Below are positions 8,938-17,358 of a DNA stretch of 64,000 bases, piece after piece (position 1 is the first letter of the stretch; each line of letters starts with the position of its first letter). The position numbers and the translations under genes were made by a program. The notes below the pieces were generated by a model. That model was not told the origin of the DNA. It did not search any database and saw only the letters and a list, made by a program, of their open reading frames with translations. The DNA lies in contig JAJPHP010000023.1 in the NCBI GenBank assembly GCA_021325255.1, forward strand, positions 73,265-137,264, read 5' to 3'. The stretch comes from Nitrososphaerota archaeon (lineage in GTDB: Archaea; Thermoproteota; Nitrososphaeria; Nitrososphaerales; CADDZS01).

Positions 8938-9450
8938 TTACCTGGTCTGAGTGTATACCTCAGAGGTGCCGTACTCCCCAACAGCCTTGAACTGATAGGT
9001 TACGCCCGATTTGAATGAAGTGTTTACCTTGAACATGACCGGCGTCGGAGTGTGCGGAGAAAGTTGCAGGCAGTAGCCGCAGCCAGCAATATTGGTCCGA
9101 GAGAGGTTAGTGGTGTAGTTGCTCCACGATTCCGAGGGCACCGTGATATTGGAAATCGTCAGCGATTTGATGTACACGGTTGAGTTTCCGTTATTGTAGA
9201 ACCAGAGGGTGACATTCTGAGGTTTGCTCGAGGTAAAATTGGCGTTGGCAAGTACGAACATCTCTTTGTACCCGTTGCTGTTACTCGAGAATCCATTTTG
9301 AAGGCTGTTGAGAATACTAGTGTTGTCGCCGCGTGCCCATATACCGACTGCGAGTCCTACTGCGAGTGTAGCCGAAACCAGAAGGATCGTCGCAACGACC
9401 GGGGACACTGCCCGTCTTGAACTTCTTGTCAACAGTTTCTTTCTATTCAT
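8938..9450 (-). CDS. Archaeal type IV pilin-like protein
   Basis: 170 residues. The N-terminus has the archaeal class III signal peptide layout: a short basic leader (MNRKKLLTRSSRR), a likely prepilin-peptidase site before AVSPVVATILLV, then a 20-residue hydrophobic helix. The remainder is a Ser/Thr/Asn-rich extracellular beta domain with a CGYC motif near residue 126. Such pilins build adhesive or surface filaments. No pilus ATPase or peptidase gene lies nearby. Two further pilin-like genes occur at 45.4-47.5 kb. Confidence 0.8.
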   Translation of the reverse strand: MNRKKLLTRSSRRAVSPVVATILLVSATLAVGLAVGIWARGDNTSILNSLQNGFSSNSNGYKEMFVLANANFTSSKPQNVTLWFYNNGNSTVYIKSLTISNITVPSESWSNYTTNLSRTNIAGCGYCLQLSPHTPTPVMFKVNTSFKSGVTYQFKAVGEYGTSEVYTQTR

Positions 9451-9772
9451 TTCATTCTATCTCTACTGATTACTTACTGTCGCTCGCTTCAATTTGAACC
9501 CATGATTACCATGAGTTTTTTCTTGCTTCATTTCTGCGTGGTTCTCTAGCATGCGACGATATAGGCGACATTTCGTCGAGCTTCTCGGCTGACAGAATAC
9601 AGTTGCGAAAAATATCCCTCTCTGCCGATAATAACGCCTTGTGTATTCCGGATTTGGATGCGAAACACGAGTTCTTGATGACCATTTAATTCCACGTTTC
9701 GAAATGTATCGGAATACAACATGCCAGACTTAAGTATCAACGGATGCCGCATCAGTACCTGGGATCCGTACG
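9451..9772. other. Intergenic region between divergent genes (pilin and zinc-ribbon protein)
   Basis: 322 bases, AT-rich. It holds the promoters of the pilin gene (leftward) and the zinc-ribbon gene (rightward, TATA-like ACTTAAGTATC near 9726-9736). No other gene or repeat is supported. Confidence 0.5.
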
Positions 9773-10420
9773 GTGGATAGATCTACTTTGATGAAAACCG
9801 AATCTGGGTATCTCGACAGAAAGATCGAAGCTGATGAAATTCTTTCATTCGATTCTAACATCTTGATGTGCGCGATGCTCGACCTGAAGGGAAACATTAC
9901 GAGTTCAGCTGAATCTCCAAAGTGGAAGTTCCGTATGCTTCCCGCCAACAATCTCGGTGAGCGTGCGTTGGTAAGCCACCTGATGTTCGAGGGGCTTCCA
10001 CAGGAGCTGGGCAAGATGCGCTTCAAGATTGCCTTTACTGACACTTACAAGATTGCATCGATGCGTCTGGGCAAGTGCGTTGCTGTGTTTGTTCTCTCAC
10101 AAGAAATCAATGCTGAACCAATATGTCTGGACATTCTGAGAAACTATGGATTGAGCGGGGCTGTTCTTGAAAACGAAACACTAGAAGTAAGCGGAAAGAG
10201 AGTACTTGAGTGCCAGAATTGCGGAAGGAATGTGGACTCCGATTCGGATCCGGCAGCAGAGAGCTACCTGATTGATGTGCAGGAAAGAGTTGAAGGAGAT
10301 CTTCAAGTCATCAAGCACAACATCCCGATAACAATCTGCTCGAAATGTAAGAGAAAGTTCGGAAAGCCAAGATATCTATTCAGGGGCAAGGTAGAGTTCG
10401 AGGAATGGAACGTCCAATAA
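9773..10420 (+). CDS. Protein with C-terminal zinc ribbon, function unknown
   Basis: 215 residues. The C-terminal third carries two CxxC pairs (CQNCGR near residue 144 and CSKCKRKFG near 188) about 40 residues apart, suitable for one zinc ribbon. The N-terminal two thirds is a mixed alpha/beta region without a recognised motif. GTG at 9773 follows a TATA-like box by about 40 bases; ATG at 9791 is an alternative start. A nucleic-acid-binding or adaptor role is possible, but nothing in the neighbourhood specifies it. Confidence 0.7.
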   Translation: MDRSTLMKTESGYLDRKIEADEILSFDSNILMCAMLDLKGNITSSAESPKWKFRMLPANNLGERALVSHLMFEGLPQELGKMRFKIAFTDTYKIASMRLGKCVAVFVLSQEINAEPICLDILRNYGLSGAVLENETLEVSGKRVLECQNCGRNVDSDSDPAAESYLIDVQERVEGDLQVIKHNIPITICSKCKRKFGKPRYLFRGKVEFEEWNVQ

Positions 10421-10494
10421 GACGCCATAAACTTCACGACTCTGGTTTGTGATCTGCTTATATTCAACCCATATATTGAGCATTCGTCAGAAAA

Positions 10495-10836
10495 ATGAAC
10501 TCAAAGTTATCTCGCGTGGTTGGGTACGCTAGAATGATGGGCTCTCTGAGCAAGGCGAATTTGACAAAGATCGGTTTGATCTCTGTCTTCATCACGCTCG
10601 TTGACACAGTCCAGTCCTACTATGGTCAAAGGGTGATCAACGTCTTTACGGAGTTCAATGCGATCCCTGCAATCTACTACAGTCACGGATTAGTAGGATA
10701 TCTTGTGTATTCACCGATAGAGTTCAGCGTCGTCTATGCAATGCTTCTTCTTTTATGGTTCTGGTCCTCTTACATTCTCTGGTATCACGAGAACGTTGTG
10801 AGCAAATCAAGGTTCTTCGGCAGGAGCCAAGTGTAA
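10495..10836 (+). CDS. Small membrane protein, two TM segments
   Basis: 113 residues with two hydrophobic segments (IGLISVFITLVDTV and FSVVYAMLLLLWFWSSYILW) joined by an extracytoplasmic loop rich in Tyr. TATA-like GCTTATATT lies about 35 bases before the ATG. Function unknown. It converges with csaA. Confidence 0.65.
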   Translation: MNSKLSRVVGYARMMGSLSKANLTKIGLISVFITLVDTVQSYYGQRVINVFTEFNAIPAIYYSHGLVGYLVYSPIEFSVVYAMLLLLWFWSSYILWYHENVVSKSRFFGRSQV

Positions 10837-10859
10837 GGAGATCAAAGTTTGTCCTGCAC

Positions 10860-11210
10860 TCAGTGAACCCTTGACCCGAGTGGAGCTTCATCCTGATTCT
10901 CTGGCTCCAGCAGTATTATTCCCCCTGACTGATCGGAGACTCCAAGCACCAGAACCTCGGACATCACGTTAGCAACCTGCTTCGGGGGAAAATTTACGAC
11001 GGCGATCACCTTTCTCCCGACAAGAGCGTTCGCATCTGTGTATCTTACGGTAAGCTGAGCGCTCGTTCGCTTTACTCCAATTTCAGCCCCAAAATCTATC
11101 TTGAGCTTGTAGGCAGGCTTTCTCGCTTCTGGGAATTCTGAAACTTCCAGAATCTTCCCAACGCGAATGTCGACCTTCAGAAAATCTTCAAAAGTTATCT
11201 GTGGTTGCAT
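10860..11210 (-). CDS. csaA: CsaA-like tRNA-binding-domain protein
   Basis: The frame from ATG at 11210 gives about 116 residues matching the whole CsaA/EMAP-II type OB fold: FLKVDIRVGKILEVSEFPEA at the start, LKIDFG, then VNFPPKQVANVMSEVLVLG. Bacterial CsaA is a dimeric RNA-binding chaperone linked to protein export, and the archaeal role is less clear. The frame stays open to an ATG at 11291, but the extra 27 residues are Ser/Arg-rich and unlike the family. An AT-rich TATA-like stretch about 30 bases before 11210 favours the shorter form. Confidence 0.85.
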   Translation of the reverse strand: MQPQITFEDFLKVDIRVGKILEVSEFPEARKPAYKLKIDFGAEIGVKRTSAQLTVRYTDANALVGRKVIAVVNFPPKQVANVMSEVLVLGVSDQSGGIILLEPENQDEAPLGSRVH

Positions 11211-11580
11211 CGGAGGCGCGTCTTTTTGAGTTCTACTGCTGGCAAAATAACTGTATCTCTGCCGTCGTTCATTTGAACGAGGGTTCATCAAGGATCATTA
11301 GATTCTAACGTCCATGGGCCAGTAATCTGTTCAAAAATGTAGCTCCCCCTGAAACTAGAGACGACATTCATCATCTCCCTTCGCCTGCGCGAACAGCTTA
11401 GAATTGCGCAGCTTGAAAGTTTGTGGTGAGGCTCATTTTCCTGGCATCTATGGATATTCAGATGCTTTTTTTTGTGTTGTCTTCCGGGAATCGTGGTTCG
11501 CCAACCAACTCCTTGAGCGGCCGGTCGAGTTACTCCATCTCTGACTAGCGAAGTAGTGGGTCAGGTACGCTTATATTGGA

Positions 11581-11604
11581 TGTCCCACTATGTTGTGTGG
11601 GACA
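11581..11604 (+). promoter_or_regulatory. vapBC operator: 8-bp inverted repeat
   Basis: TGTCCCAC at 11581-11588 and GTGGGACA at 11597-11604 form a perfect inverted repeat with an 8-base spacer. It lies between the TATA-like CTTATATT (11569-11576) and the ATG at 11605, covering the expected transcription start. The placement fits autorepression by the VapB (AbrB-type) dimer or the VapBC complex. Confidence 0.65.
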
Positions 11605-11838
11605 ATGACCTCGGTACTTGATCAGAAGAGAAGAGTAGTCCTTCCGAGCGATGTGATCGAGGAACTTGGATTAAGTGAAGGAAGCGAGGTCTTGTTCGAA
11701 AAGCGAAAGGGCGTCGTTGTAATGAAAAAAGCAGGGAAAAAGGAAGACCGACTGCTCAAGGCGATGTCCTGGAACCCCAAACGTAGAGGTAAGCCTAGCC
11801 CAGTGAAAGAAAAGGAAATCAAGGAGATTTGGGGTTGA
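11605..11838 (+). CDS. vapB: VapB antitoxin, AbrB/SpoVT swapped-hairpin type
   Basis: About 77 residues from ATG 11605. The N-terminal domain is a SpoVT/AbrB DNA-binding fold (SVLDQKRRVVLPSDVIEELGL, then GSEVLFEKRKGVVVMKK). The C-terminal tail is basic and proline-containing, as expected of the part that wraps the toxin. An upstream in-frame ATG at 11590 lies inside the operator palindrome and only ~15 bases from the TATA box, so the ATG at 11605 is preferred. The stop overlaps the start of vapC. Confidence 0.85.
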   Translation: MTSVLDQKRRVVLPSDVIEELGLSEGSEVLFEKRKGVVVMKKAGKKEDRLLKAMSWNPKRRGKPSPVKEKEIKEIWG

Positions 11839-12257
11839 ATGCCATAGACTCAAGCGTGCTTGTGTTCGCCATGGACCCCACCACGATTGAGCACAATAGG
11901 GCGAAAGAAGCTGTGATTTCATTGCCCGGCTGGGCATTGAACCCCACTGTGGTACACGAAGTCTATCACACCCTCGTCTTCAAGAGAGGAATGCTTCCCA
12001 AGGATGCACGGGAAAAACTGCGAGTTCTGGTTACAGACGAAAGGACGCATTTCTTCAGCATTACGAAACCCATCTCGCTCTACTCCCTCGACTTGGCATC
12101 CGAGTTCGGCCTCGGTGGAAGAGATTCTCTGATAGTAGCATGCTATATGCGCAACGGGGTTGAGTCAATCCTAACTCATGACAACGAATTGCTCGGCATT
12201 GGAAAGTTGAGGTTCAGGGGAAGACAGATAGCATTTACAAACCCAATTACAAAATAA
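11829..12257 (+). CDS. vapC: VapC toxin, PIN-domain ribonuclease
   Basis: 142-residue PIN domain with the four acidic metal ligands visible: D7 (AIDSSVLVFAMD), E44 (VHEVYHTL), D99 (GGRDSLIVACY) and D118 (LTHDNELL). All are intact, so an active endoribonuclease is expected. The TTG start lies inside the last codons of vapB (10-base overlap), the standard antitoxin-then-toxin order. The family inhibits translation by cutting tRNA or rRNA when the antitoxin is degraded. Confidence 0.9.
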   Translation: MGLNAIDSSVLVFAMDPTTIEHNRAKEAVISLPGWALNPTVVHEVYHTLVFKRGMLPKDAREKLRVLVTDERTHFFSITKPISLYSLDLASEFGLGGRDSLIVACYMRNGVESILTHDNELLGIGKLRFRGRQIAFTNPITK

Positions 12258-12334
12258 TACTCATTCGCGATGCTGTTACTCTAGCACAGACGATGTCTAA
12301 CTCTCGATTCCTAGGCCTCTATTCGCGCTATTTT

Positions 12335-12748
12335 TTAGCGGAACTCGCCCTGCCACTTTGCGTTCTCTTCGTTTGCCGACTCCTTGTCCAGCAGGTCTTC
12401 TAGAATGGAGTTGACCTTCATCCTGGCCCGCTCGTTCAGGTAAATGGAGTACATCTTGTGAAAACCGAAGGCAAACATCATCGCAGCTCCGACGAGCAAG
12501 ACAACCGAGGTTACCACAAAGAAATCATTCGCAGAGATCCCCGAAGATGCCTCGAGGAAGCTTGTGACCTGTGAAACGGCGAGGAGAAAGATCCCGCAGA
12601 CAACAGTCTCAGGCCCATCCTGAGTAATCATTATCATAACCTTCATCTTTCTCGCCATCGTAGTTAGCCGGAAGCCGTAGTAACCGGCGATCGCGAATGA
12701 TCCGAGTGCAAGGAGATAAAGAACGGCGACGAGTGGAACCAAAATCAT
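12335..12748 (-). CDS. Small integral membrane protein, three TM segments
   Basis: 137 residues: three hydrophobic segments (residues about 2-25, 45-65, 77-97) and a charged C-terminal tail (RMKVNSILEDLLDKESANEE). No family is recognised. It stands alone between vapC and an acetolactate-synthase-like gene. Confidence 0.7.
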   Translation of the reverse strand: MILVPLVAVLYLLALGSFAIAGYYGFRLTTMARKMKVMIMITQDGPETVVCGIFLLAVSQVTSFLEASSGISANDFFVVTSVVLLVGAAMMFAFGFHKMYSIYLNERARMKVNSILEDLLDKESANEENAKWQGEFR

Positions 12749-13074
12749 TGAATTAGAAACGCACCTGTGTCTCTCCGAGTTTTCAAATGCGTCAGCGAGA
12801 GTCGAGCTGCTTCTAGCTATTAAAAGCGCTTATGAAGCCTGACTTCTCGGATCCTGAATCGCATGGCCAAATTTGGTTCTCATATCAGATAAGGATTCTA
12901 ACCGTAAAACAAAACTCCATCTCTGATCCGTTAGCAAAAAACTAGCTCTGGAGGCCCATGCTTTTCTTTGGAGACGACACTCTAGCTCTTCCCAAGGTAT
13001 TCGACGAGGAAAGAATAGATTCGAATACTGTTAATACACTGAAACTCGTCGCTCTCTTCGTGAAAATGTAGCAG
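12749..13074. other. Intergenic region before the acetolactate-synthase-like gene
   Basis: 326 bases between divergent genes. A TATA-like GTTAATACAC near 13027-13036 is suitably placed for the gene at 13075. No other feature is supported. Confidence 0.45.
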
Positions 13075-14796
13075 ATGAACGCAGCAGATCTCTTCGTTCG
13101 GTGTCTTGAGAACGAAGGCGTCGAGTATGTATTCGGATTGCCGGGAGAGGAAATCGGTGAACTTCTCAGGTCATTCTCCAAATCAAAAAAGATCCGGTTT
13201 GTACTCGTCAGGCACGAGCAGGCCGCATCATTCATGGCGGATGTCTACGGACGCCTGACGGGTAAGGCGGGCGTCTGTGTTTCTACACTCGGTCCGGGAG
13301 CTACGAACCTTCTGACCGGCGTTGCCGATGCATATCTTGACCGTGCTCCACTCGTCGCAATTACCGGCCAGGGAGGTCTCGACAGAATGTACGAAGAGTC
13401 TCACCAGTACGTGGACATTGTGAGCGCCTACAAGTTTCTGACAAAGTGGAACAGGACGGTCACGCGGGCAAAGTTCATTCCTCAGGTTGTGCGCAAAGCC
13501 TTCTCGGTAGCCGAGTCGGAGAAGATGGGAGCGACGCACATCGAGCTTCCAGAAGACGTAGCGTCTGAAAAGATTTCGCAATCGAGCAATCTCGTCCCCT
13601 TGAAGAAGCCGCGTTCCAGACCTACCTCTGCGGTGACTAAGGACGCTGTAGCTAGGGCGGTAGCCTTGATCAGGGGTTCGTCAAATCCAGTGATTCTGGC
13701 AGGCAATGGCGTAATTCGTTCCGGAGCATCCGAAGAACTTCGAAGGTTTGCAGACGCCTTCCGAATGCCCGTGGTGAACACCTTCATGGGAAAGGGTGCA
13801 ATTTCCGCGAAGGACGCCCTATATGTTGGGACTATTGGTATGCCAGTTCGGGACTATGCAAACTGCGCAATCGACTCCTCAGACTTCGTCATCACTGTGG
13901 GATACGATTTCGTAGAGTACGGCCCCAAGCGCTGGAACTCAGAACAAGGAGGTCGAAATGGTCGGCTAGAAGAGAAAACTATACTGCACATTGATACCGT
14001 TGGTGCCGAGACGGACCAGTATTACATTCCCTCTCTCGAATTGGTTGGGAGCATCAAAGCTACGCTTCACCTTCTGGTTGAGGAGCTGCATGAAGAGCAA
14101 GGGCGAGAAGGCGGAAACGTAACCTACGGTGGAAGTGCCAGAGGCATAGAGGGCAAGTTTCAGAAAGTACGTGGCCAAATAATCAGGGAGCTCGACAAGT
14201 TTGCAAACGACGACTCCTTTCCATTAAAGCCACAGAGGATAATCTATGAGCTAAGGAGGGCACTCGGGGCCGAGGATATTCTCGTGTCAGATGTTGGAAT
14301 CCATAAACTTTGGATTGCCCGACTCTACCCAGCATACGAGCCGAACACCGTAATCATTTCGAACGGATTTGCATCTATGGGGGTTGCCTTTCCGGGCGCG
14401 ATGGCAGCAAAGCTTGCAAGACCAGAGAGGCGCGTGGTCGCAGTATGCGGCGATGGTGGGTTCATGATGAGCATGTACGATCTTCAGACGGCGAAGGACC
14501 TTGATCTTGACCTCACTTTGCTGATCATGGAGGACTCAAAGTACGCTCAGATCGAGTGGAAACAGAAAGCTCAGTTCGGAGGCTCGTACTATGTAGACTT
14601 TGAAAACCCCGATCTTGTTGGGGTTGCAAAGGCCCTTGGCTGTAAGGCTCGAAGGATTCGCAGTGCGAGGGAGCTGAGGTCAAGTCTCGAAAATTCTCTA
14701 AACTCGAAGGGGGTCTCTACCATCGCGGTGCCGGTCGACACTAGAGAAAACGATCTGCTCACGAGAAGAATAGGAGAGAACTTGCGCTGCCCCTAA
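13075..14796 (+). CDS. ThDP-dependent acetolactate-synthase-like enzyme
   Basis: 573 residues with the three-domain plan of pyruvate-oxidase/acetolactate-synthase enzymes. The N-terminal pyrimidine-binding domain has the catalytic glutamate E48 (RHEQAASFMADVYGR) and the LGPGATN loop. The middle domain carries nucleotide-fold strands (PVILAGNGVI, DFVITVGYDF). The C-terminal ThDP/Mg site is GDGGFMMSMYDLQTA near residue 460. No ilvN small subunit lies next to it, so it could be a catabolic acetolactate synthase or a related 2-oxoacid enzyme rather than the branched-chain biosynthetic one. Confidence 0.85.
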   Translation: MNAADLFVRCLENEGVEYVFGLPGEEIGELLRSFSKSKKIRFVLVRHEQAASFMADVYGRLTGKAGVCVSTLGPGATNLLTGVADAYLDRAPLVAITGQGGLDRMYEESHQYVDIVSAYKFLTKWNRTVTRAKFIPQVVRKAFSVAESEKMGATHIELPEDVASEKISQSSNLVPLKKPRSRPTSAVTKDAVARAVALIRGSSNPVILAGNGVIRSGASEELRRFADAFRMPVVNTFMGKGAISAKDALYVGTIGMPVRDYANCAIDSSDFVITVGYDFVEYGPKRWNSEQGGRNGRLEEKTILHIDTVGAETDQYYIPSLELVGSIKATLHLLVEELHEEQGREGGNVTYGGSARGIEGKFQKVRGQIIRELDKFANDDSFPLKPQRIIYELRRALGAEDILVSDVGIHKLWIARLYPAYEPNTVIISNGFASMGVAFPGAMAAKLARPERRVVAVCGDGGFMMSMYDLQTAKDLDLDLTLLIMEDSKYAQIEWKQKAQFGGSYYVDFENPDLVGVAKALGCKARRIRSARELRSSLENSLNSKGVSTIAVPVDTRENDLLTRRIGENLRCP

Positions 14797-14852
14797 CTTC
14801 CTTTCCTTATTTAGAGAGATAATCGAAATACCCAGCGAATGTTCAGACCTTT

Positions 14853-14893
14853 GGAAGGGTGGGAGAGGCGGGGGCCTTCTTCCTCTTTTTTTC
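14853..14893. terminator. Probable terminator between convergent genes
   Basis: GAAGG and CCTTC arms around a G-rich loop are followed by TTCCTC and a run of seven T. It lies in the ~100-base gap between two converging genes. Confidence 0.4.
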
Positions 14894-14898
14894 ACATT

Positions 14899-15168
14899 CT
14901 ACTCGTCTTGGCTGGTCCCTAGGTGGTGCCTTAGAACGCTGAGCAAGTTCGCGTTCTGCTCTACGGCCCGGTACGCTGCGTCAAGTATGTCCTTGAAATC
15001 CTGAGCGAGCCTATTGGAGCCCAGAGCGAGGAGCTGCTCGATGTTCCTCTTTGCCACGTCGTCCAGCTCGATCGAAGTCTTCAGTATGTGGTCAAACGAC
15101 AGGCGGTCGCTCTGAGGCAAACTTGATGGCGGACGCTCAGATTCGTTTTGCGTTTCAGAGTGGTTCAT
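14899..15168 (-). CDS. Small hypothetical protein, helical
   Basis: 89 residues, no cysteine and no membrane segment. After a polar N-terminus, helices are predicted in FDHILKTSIELDDVAKRNIE and LAQDFKDILDAAYRAVEQ. Codon use resembles that of its neighbours. Function unknown. Confidence 0.6.
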   Translation of the reverse strand: MNHSETQNESERPPSSLPQSDRLSFDHILKTSIELDDVAKRNIEQLLALGSNRLAQDFKDILDAAYRAVEQNANLLSVLRHHLGTSQDE

Positions 15169-15527
15169 AAGCAGTAGCTGGGATTCTGCTCCCCCAGCGC
15201 TGCGATCGGATTCTTTGTAAGAGATTGATGAAGATGATTTTTCCTCTGAATCCAGTAATCGGTGATCGCCTGCGCTATTGCTGTTAAGATGAGATTTTTG
15301 TCCTAATTGTTTTCTAACCCTTTGGCGAGATTCCAGTTCTTCTCCTACACTCCCCTATCTGTGTACGTTTGCTTCTGCTCTCGCTCGGACGAATCGTAGT
15401 TATGCTTTTCAGTTCGTTGTAGTATTTACAATAGCACGCTTACTGCCGCTAAGCAGATCACAGATAAAAGTGTCATGGAGACAAATCCTAGAGATAAAGG
15501 TAGATCGATGCTTCGAATTAAATATGC
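15169..15527. other. Intergenic region, no gene seen
   Basis: 359 bases between two leftward genes. It probably holds the promoter of the 89-residue gene. A weak C/D-box-like pattern (TTGATGA near 15220, CTGA 25 bases on) was seen but is not convincing. Confidence 0.35.
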
Positions 15528-17351
15528 TCACTCGATCACTTCTGTCTGCATCGCGTACATCTTTGCAAATAGGCCTTCGCCGTTCTCCTTCGACAAAAGC
15601 TCTTGGAATGATCCGCTCTCCTGTATCATGCCATCTCTGAGTACAACGATCTTGTCAGCCAGGCGGATCGTAGAGAGCCTGTGCGCGATGATTATCGATG
15701 TCCTGCCCTCGAGGACGGCGGCAAGAGCCTTCTGGAGTTGCAGCTCCGTATGCGGGTCAACTCCGGAGGTTGCTTCGTCCATAATCAAAATCCTTGGATC
15801 TGGGAGAAATGCCCTAGCAAAACAGATGAGCTGCTTCTGACCCATAGATAGGTTCGTCGCTCCCTCTGAAATCATTGTTGCGTATCCGAGAGGGAGGGAT
15901 CTCACAAACTCGTCCAGCCCGATGCGTCTTGCCAGGGCAATCACTTGTTCGTCGCTTGCATCCGGCGAGCCATATCTGATGTTGTCCATGATTGTTCCTG
16001 AGAAGAGGAACGGGTCCTGTGGGATGACGCTGATCAGACCGCGCAGGTCTTTGAAACTCAATCGCTTCAAGTCAACTCCGTTGAAGGTCACTCTTCCTTT
16101 CTGCGGGTCGTAGAAGCGGAGTATCAGGTTCACTATGCTCGACTTGCCCGCGCCGGTCGGGCCGACGATTGCCAGCACGCTGTTTTTCTCAATTACAAGA
16201 TTCACATTCTTCAACACCGGCTGATCGGGTTCGTATCCAAAGGTGATGTCCTCGAATCTGATCTCGAGGGGCACGTTGCCTCCCATCCCCTTTCTGAATT
16301 CCGGAACGATTGCGCTTTGAGGCTCCTTCACTTCTACCTCCGTGTGCAAGACCTGCATCACTCTGTCGAGACCGGTGACCGCAGCTTGGTAGGAATTGTA
16401 GAACGTCGTCAGCTGGATTATCGGGTTGAAGAAGGAGTTCACGTAGATCAAGAAAGTCACGAGGGTGCCTACCAGCATATGCCCTCCGAGAATCTCAGTG
16501 GCTCCATACCACAGAACGATTGCCATGCCAAATGATTCTATGACCTGCACCAGCGAGTTGAAGAGAGAGGTCAGCCTGTTCGCCTGGAGGTTTGCTTCCA
16601 GGTTTTCCGCATTCGCCTGGTCAAACCTCTCGTTGATCTTTTCCTGCTTCGCAAGGGACTGGGTCACCCTGACTCCGGATATCCCCTCTTGGAGCTTCGA
16701 GGTGACGATTGCTATCTTCTTCCGCGTCTCGACGTAGCTCCTCTGTATCCTCCCCTGCATCGCAACCGTGAGGATGACGAGGGGTGGAATGACCGTGAGC
16801 GAGACGAGAGTCAGGCTCACATTGTACACAAACATGATCACGATGATCGAGACTATCACGAGCACTCCGGACAGGACAGCCGGCAGCTGGAACGTTACAA
16901 AGTCCGAGAGCGCGTCCACGTCGTTCGTGATATATGACATAATACGGCCTGTCTCCCTCTTTGAGTAATACGAGGGAGAGAGCTTTTGCAGCTTCTCAAA
17001 CGAATCTGCCCTGAGGTCGTAGATCACGTTCTGCCCGAGGAGCTGCATGTGGTATAGCCTCCTGCTCTCTGCAAAGTAACCTACCACGTTCACGACCGTG
17101 AAGAGCGAGATCATGATCGCGACGCCGCGAATGTCGCGCGAGACAATGTCGTTGACAGCTAGCCCAATCAGCGACGGCCCGACCACTCCAAATAATGCGG
17201 CAAGCAGGAGGGTCGCAAGCACTATGCCAAAGTCTTTCCTGTACCTGAGAATGTATGCCGCAAGCTCCCTTACGATCTGCGAGTCGCTGTACTTCCTGAG
17301 CTTTCGCTCGTTCGGATCATCGGAACCGAAGGTACCGTGGCCGTAAGACAT
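15528..17351 (-). CDS. ABC exporter half-transporter (active-site subunit)
   Basis: About 607 residues from ATG 17351: six TM helices, then an ATP-binding domain. Walker A is GPTGAGKSS, the signature loop is the unusual NLSMGQKQ, Walker B is ILIMDEATSGVD with the catalytic Glu present, and the switch His lies in IIIAHRLST. The frame is open to 17501, but that part overlaps the neighbour and is not exporter-like. ATG 17351 follows a GGAGGAGG ribosome site and lies 8 bases past the neighbour's stop. It pairs with the next gene as a heterodimeric multidrug or lipid exporter. Confidence 0.9.
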   Translation of the reverse strand: MSYGHGTFGSDDPNERKLRKYSDSQIVRELAAYILRYRKDFGIVLATLLLAALFGVVGPSLIGLAVNDIVSRDIRGVAIMISLFTVVNVVGYFAESRRLYHMQLLGQNVIYDLRADSFEKLQKLSPSYYSKRETGRIMSYITNDVDALSDFVTFQLPAVLSGVLVIVSIIVIMFVYNVSLTLVSLTVIPPLVILTVAMQGRIQRSYVETRKKIAIVTSKLQEGISGVRVTQSLAKQEKINERFDQANAENLEANLQANRLTSLFNSLVQVIESFGMAIVLWYGATEILGGHMLVGTLVTFLIYVNSFFNPIIQLTTFYNSYQAAVTGLDRVMQVLHTEVEVKEPQSAIVPEFRKGMGGNVPLEIRFEDITFGYEPDQPVLKNVNLVIEKNSVLAIVGPTGAGKSSIVNLILRFYDPQKGRVTFNGVDLKRLSFKDLRGLISVIPQDPFLFSGTIMDNIRYGSPDASDEQVIALARRIGLDEFVRSLPLGYATMISEGATNLSMGQKQLICFARAFLPDPRILIMDEATSGVDPHTELQLQKALAAVLEGRTSIIIAHRLSTIRLADKIVVLRDGMIQESGSFQELLSKENGEGLFAKMYAMQTEVIE

Positions 17352-17358
17352 TTCTTTC

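Noticed and set aside
15218..15300. C/D-box small RNA pattern
   Set aside because: C- and D-like boxes are present, but spacing and flanking stems do not fit.
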